Shown piece by piece: positions 61,597 to 64,000 of a DNA stretch of 64,000 bases. Made by a program: the position numbers and the translations under genes. Source of the DNA: Bythopirellula goksoeyrii (GTDB lineage Bacteria; Planctomycetota; Planctomycetia; Pirellulales; Lacipirellulaceae); contig NZ_CP042913.1 of NCBI RefSeq assembly GCF_008065115.1, positions 2,516,338 to 2,580,337 of the forward strand. Reading direction: 5' to 3'. Positions within the stretch are counted from its first letter, which is position 1; each line of letters opens with the position of its first letter. The notes beneath the pieces are model-generated. The model was not told where the DNA came from and did not search any database. It saw only the letters and a list, made by a program, of their open reading frames with translations.

Positions 61597-63585
61597 ATGG
61601 CCAAGAAAAAAACACCCAAATACCGTAGTTCTCCGCCTAGTGCGCCAGCGCGCGAAGAGATTAGCTCGTCGAGCAGTAGCACCGTGGCTTTTCGCGAGAC
61701 GATCGAGTCGATCGTGATTGCCTTCGTGCTGGCATTCCTATTTCGCACCTTCGAAGCCGAAGCGTTTGTGATCCCCACCGGTTCGATGTCCCCTTCCCTG
61801 CTGGGTCAACATAAGGATGTGGAGTGCAGCGAGTGTGGCTACCGTTTTCGTACGACGGCCAGCACCGAGGGAGAAGACCGAGATGCGCGAATGGCCCGCC
61901 TTCGCCAGCCCAACGTGACTCCTCAGGAGCGGATGCATTTGGAACGAGAGATCGCCGGAGCCGAAGTGATCGCGGGCATGTGCCCCATGTGTCGGCAGAC
62001 GATGCTCTACCGCAGCGACGATCTCCCGCTTGGCCTTCCACCATCGGTGGACTCCGCACATATTGTCGACGAACCGAGCTATCCCGGTGACCGTATTCTG
62101 GTCAACAAATACAGCTTTGGCTTCCGCGATCCGAAGCGTTGGGAAGTCGTCGTATTCAAGTTCCCCGGTAACGGTGAAATGAACTACATCAAGCGACTCG
62201 TTGGCTTACCGGGAGAAGTTCTGCAAGTCTATCAAGGAGATATCTTTATCCGCCCCGAAGAGGAGGGTTCAGAATTTCACATCGAGCGTAAACCACCGCA
62301 CAAGGTGAAGGCAATGCTCCAGCCAGTGCATGATACGGACTACGATCCTTCGATCCTCTATGATGCCGGCTGGCCCTTGCGGTGGAGCGATGCGAACGGA
62401 GGCTGGCAAACCGAAGTAGAAAAGGACGATTCCAACATCGTGCAACGACACAAGTTTGTTTCTACCGATTCCCCAGCAGACGCGCCCGTGGCATGGCTCC
62501 GGTATCAACACCTGCTGCCGGACGACAATGATTGGACCGTCGCCCGCCGCTATGCCGACCAGGGTAAGTTTGTGGGAACCACGAAGGAGCAGTGGATCGA
62601 GGGCGTTCGACCACAACTCATCAGCGATTTTAACCCCTATAATGCCCGCATCCTGCGAGCTCAGCTCATGAATCGTGGACCCCTGCAGATGGAACCCCAT
62701 TTGTTGGGAATGGAGTGGGTCATGGACCTCGGGGTCTTGTTCGACGTAGACATTCATGAGGCCCAGGGTGAATTGCTGTTGGACCTCGTCGAGGCAGGAA
62801 AGCATTTTACTTGCCAGATCGATCTCAAGACGGGCATAGCGACTCTAAGCATCGACGGGCTTTCAGAATTTACGGCGACTGCCCAAACGCCACTCTCCAG
62901 AGCAGGCAATTTTCGAGTGCAGTTTGCCAATGTCGATGATCAACTCATGCTGTGGGTCGATGACAAGCTTATTTTGTTCGGGGATGGCGAGGGCGCAGCG
63001 ACGTACGATGCCGACAAGCTTTTTGGCGGCCGCGAGAATGCCATTCCACAGACCTCAGAGGATGACCCCGGCGATCTTTCTCCGATCGGTATCGGTGCCC
63101 GAGGTGCTTCGCTCACCATCAACCATATCGAAGTGCTGCGAGACATTTATTACATTTCTGCGCGAGCCAGCGATAAACCGGTTCGAGCCAAGTGGAGCGG
63201 AATGGGCTATCACCTCGACTACGATCATCCCGACGATGAGGCCCAACTAGCGGACGGAACGGTCCTTCCGCCGCTGAGTTATGAGCGTCAGATGTTCTCT
63301 GACCCCGACACGTGGCCCCGCTTCCTCACGCGTCACAAACGCACATTCCCCGTGGAGAAGGGGCAATATTTTGTCATGGGAGACAACAGCCCCGAAAGCC
63401 TCGACTGCCGCCTTTGGAAACACGGGAATGATCCAAACGCCGTTCCGGGGGGAGCTTATCTAGATGCACGATTGATGACCGGCGATGCCGTCTGCGTATT
63501 TTGGCCCCATTCGTGGGGAAACATTCCTGGGTTGAAAAAGCTACCTGGATTCCCCAACTTTTGGGATATGAGAATTGTGAGGTGA
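61597..63585 (+). CDS. lepB: Large signal peptidase I with zinc ribbon and inserted beta domain
   Basis: At 662 residues this is more than twice the usual length. A basic cytoplasmic start, one helix (about 35-52), Ser63 in IPTGSMSPSLLG, and Lys199 in NYIKRLVGLPGE. YFVMGDNSPESLDCR and DAVCVFWP are the final S26 boxes. A zinc ribbon (Cys77, 80, 129, 132) follows the Ser box. About 350 residues between the Lys and GDN boxes form a beta-rich domain that resembles a LamG/DUF1080-like jelly roll (FRVQFANVDDQLMLWVDDKLILF, INHIEVLRDIYYISAR). The last codons and stop lie inside the octamer repeat. Confidence 0.93.
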   Translation: MAKKKTPKYRSSPPSAPAREEISSSSSSTVAFRETIESIVIAFVLAFLFRTFEAEAFVIPTGSMSPSLLGQHKDVECSECGYRFRTTASTEGEDRDARMARLRQPNVTPQERMHLEREIAGAEVIAGMCPMCRQTMLYRSDDLPLGLPPSVDSAHIVDEPSYPGDRILVNKYSFGFRDPKRWEVVVFKFPGNGEMNYIKRLVGLPGEVLQVYQGDIFIRPEEEGSEFHIERKPPHKVKAMLQPVHDTDYDPSILYDAGWPLRWSDANGGWQTEVEKDDSNIVQRHKFVSTDSPADAPVAWLRYQHLLPDDNDWTVARRYADQGKFVGTTKEQWIEGVRPQLISDFNPYNARILRAQLMNRGPLQMEPHLLGMEWVMDLGVLFDVDIHEAQGELLLDLVEAGKHFTCQIDLKTGIATLSIDGLSEFTATAQTPLSRAGNFRVQFANVDDQLMLWVDDKLILFGDGEGAATYDADKLFGGRENAIPQTSEDDPGDLSPIGIGARGASLTINHIEVLRDIYYISARASDKPVRAKWSGMGYHLDYDHPDDEAQLADGTVLPPLSYERQMFSDPDTWPRFLTRHKRTFPVEKGQYFVMGDNSPESLDCRLWKHGNDPNAVPGGAYLDARLMTGDAVCVFWPHSWGNIPGLKKLPGFPNFWDMRIVR

Positions 63586-63657
63586 GTAGGTGACGGGTGA
63601 GTAAGTCGGACATCCCAACACTTACTCACTTACTCACTTACTCACTTACTCACCTAC
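63582..63657. repeat. Two-armed octamer iteron cassette (GTGAGTAG/GTGAGTAA) before lptB
   Basis: The left arm has GTGAGTAGGTGACGGGTGAGTAAG (positions 63582-63605 in two words, GTGAGTAG and GTGAGTAA). After about 15 bases the right arm carries the complementary word CTTACTCA repeated four times and CCTAC (63621-63657). The stop codon of the upstream signal peptidase is inside the left arm. It is the same family as 9311-9433. Confidence 0.88.
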
Positions 63658-63684
63658 TAACTCCCCCCGTCATGGAGGACGAAC

Positions 63685-64000
63685 GTGTCACTACTGCGAG
63701 CAAGTGGATTGGTAAAAAGCTACGGCCGGCGCCGCGTGGTTGATGGTGTCGACTTTGCTGTCGAGCGGGGCGAGATCGTGGGACTTCTGGGTCCCAATGG
63801 TGCAGGTAAAACGACTTCTTTCCGCATGACTTGCGGTATGGTTGAGCCCGATTCAGGCCAAGTCATGCTGGGCGGGCACGAAGTGACCGAATGGCCCATG
63901 TATCGCCGCGCCCGCGACGGAGGAATGGGCTACTTGGCGCAAGAATCGAGTGTCTTCCGCAAACTCTCGGTTCAGAACAACCTCCTGGGCGTGATGGAAA
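63685..64000 (+). CDS. lptB: LptB-type ABC transporter ATPase, truncated at window edge
   Basis: GTG at 63685 with a strong GGAGG upstream; 105 codons are visible. The start LLRASGLVKSYGRRRVVDGVDFAVERGEIVGLLGPNGAGKTT has a perfect Walker A. FRMTCGMVEPDSGQVMLGG and the Q-loop GYLAQESSVFRKLSVQNNL match LptB, the ATPase that drives lipopolysaccharide export (LPS to the outer leaflet). The signature motif, Walker B and the rest lie outside the window. It follows the signal peptidase pair across the octamer repeat. Confidence 0.88.
   Translation, partial: MSLLRASGLVKSYGRRRVVDGVDFAVERGEIVGLLGPNGAGKTTSFRMTCGMVEPDSGQVMLGGHEVTEWPMYRRARDGGMGYLAQESSVFRKLSVQNNLLGVME

Overview
The window looks like a chromosome segment of a planctomycete, most likely of the Pirellulales type. 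The clues are a DUF1559 pseudopilin-like protein, a secreted protein that ends in a dockerin-like EF-hand followed by PEP-CTERM, a DUF6800 protein, an unusual omega subunit (RpoZ) next to gmk and yicC, very large signal peptidases with inserted domains, and many GTG/TTG starts without clear Shine-Dalgarno sites. This assignment rests on gene content only; no database was searched.

Layout. 1-4740 (minus): a truncated methyltransferase, then a MoxR / small membrane protein / DUF58 / BatA-like von Willebrand operon. 4995-8113 (plus): ispD, tyrS and three small DUF proteins. 8131-13853 (minus): a housekeeping run pheA, tpiA, secG, yicC, gmk, rpoZ, coaC, coaB. 14173-18920 (plus): dnaK-clpB, followed by a DUF6800 gene and tRNA-Ser(UGA). 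19330-26650: a low-density, decaying region with an intact MaoC-phosphotransacetylase fusion beside a stop-ridden acetate kinase pseudogene, a VKOR-DsbA fusion, and the 3' end of a dead group II intron (reverse transcriptase remnant plus domain V). 26657-46338: an exopolysaccharide locus (GT26, priming sugar transferase, GT8, Wzz-like protein, a BY-kinase-like ATPase without its P-loop lysine, a Wzy-like polymerase, two GT4, one GT2, a flippase, and enzymes for a modified, probably CDP-linked, sugar). 47298-49235: a DM13-dockerin-PEP-CTERM protein and a DUF1559 protein. 49499-55440 (plus): UvrA, a GH2-fold-like protein, a ThiF/MoeB adenylyltransferase and a Ser/Thr kinase. 55441-58984: an array of palindromic repeats, a membrane protein and a complete IS5-type element with an 8-bp target duplication. 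59056-64000: tRNA-Lys(UUU), a Cys/Met-rich lipoprotein, two consecutive zinc-ribbon signal peptidases and the start of an LptB-type ABC ATPase.

How the genes work together. The EPS locus holds the parts of a Wzx/Wzy-type pathway: priming transferase, glycosyltransferases, flippase, polymerase and chain-length protein, plus a sugar-modifying set (nucleotidyltransferase, SDR, C-methyltransferase, DegT aminotransferase, 2OG oxygenase-like and CmcI-like proteins). The MoxR-DUF58-BatA set is a typical envelope or stress-associated AAA+/VWA module.

The most unusual signal is non-coding. At least six intergenic spacers hold short iterated words (GTGAGTAG, GAATTCGG/ATTCCGC, CACGGAT). In the clearest cases they form two facing arms. 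In every case the cassette sits just 5' of a gene, often touching its start codon where a Shine-Dalgarno site would be expected.
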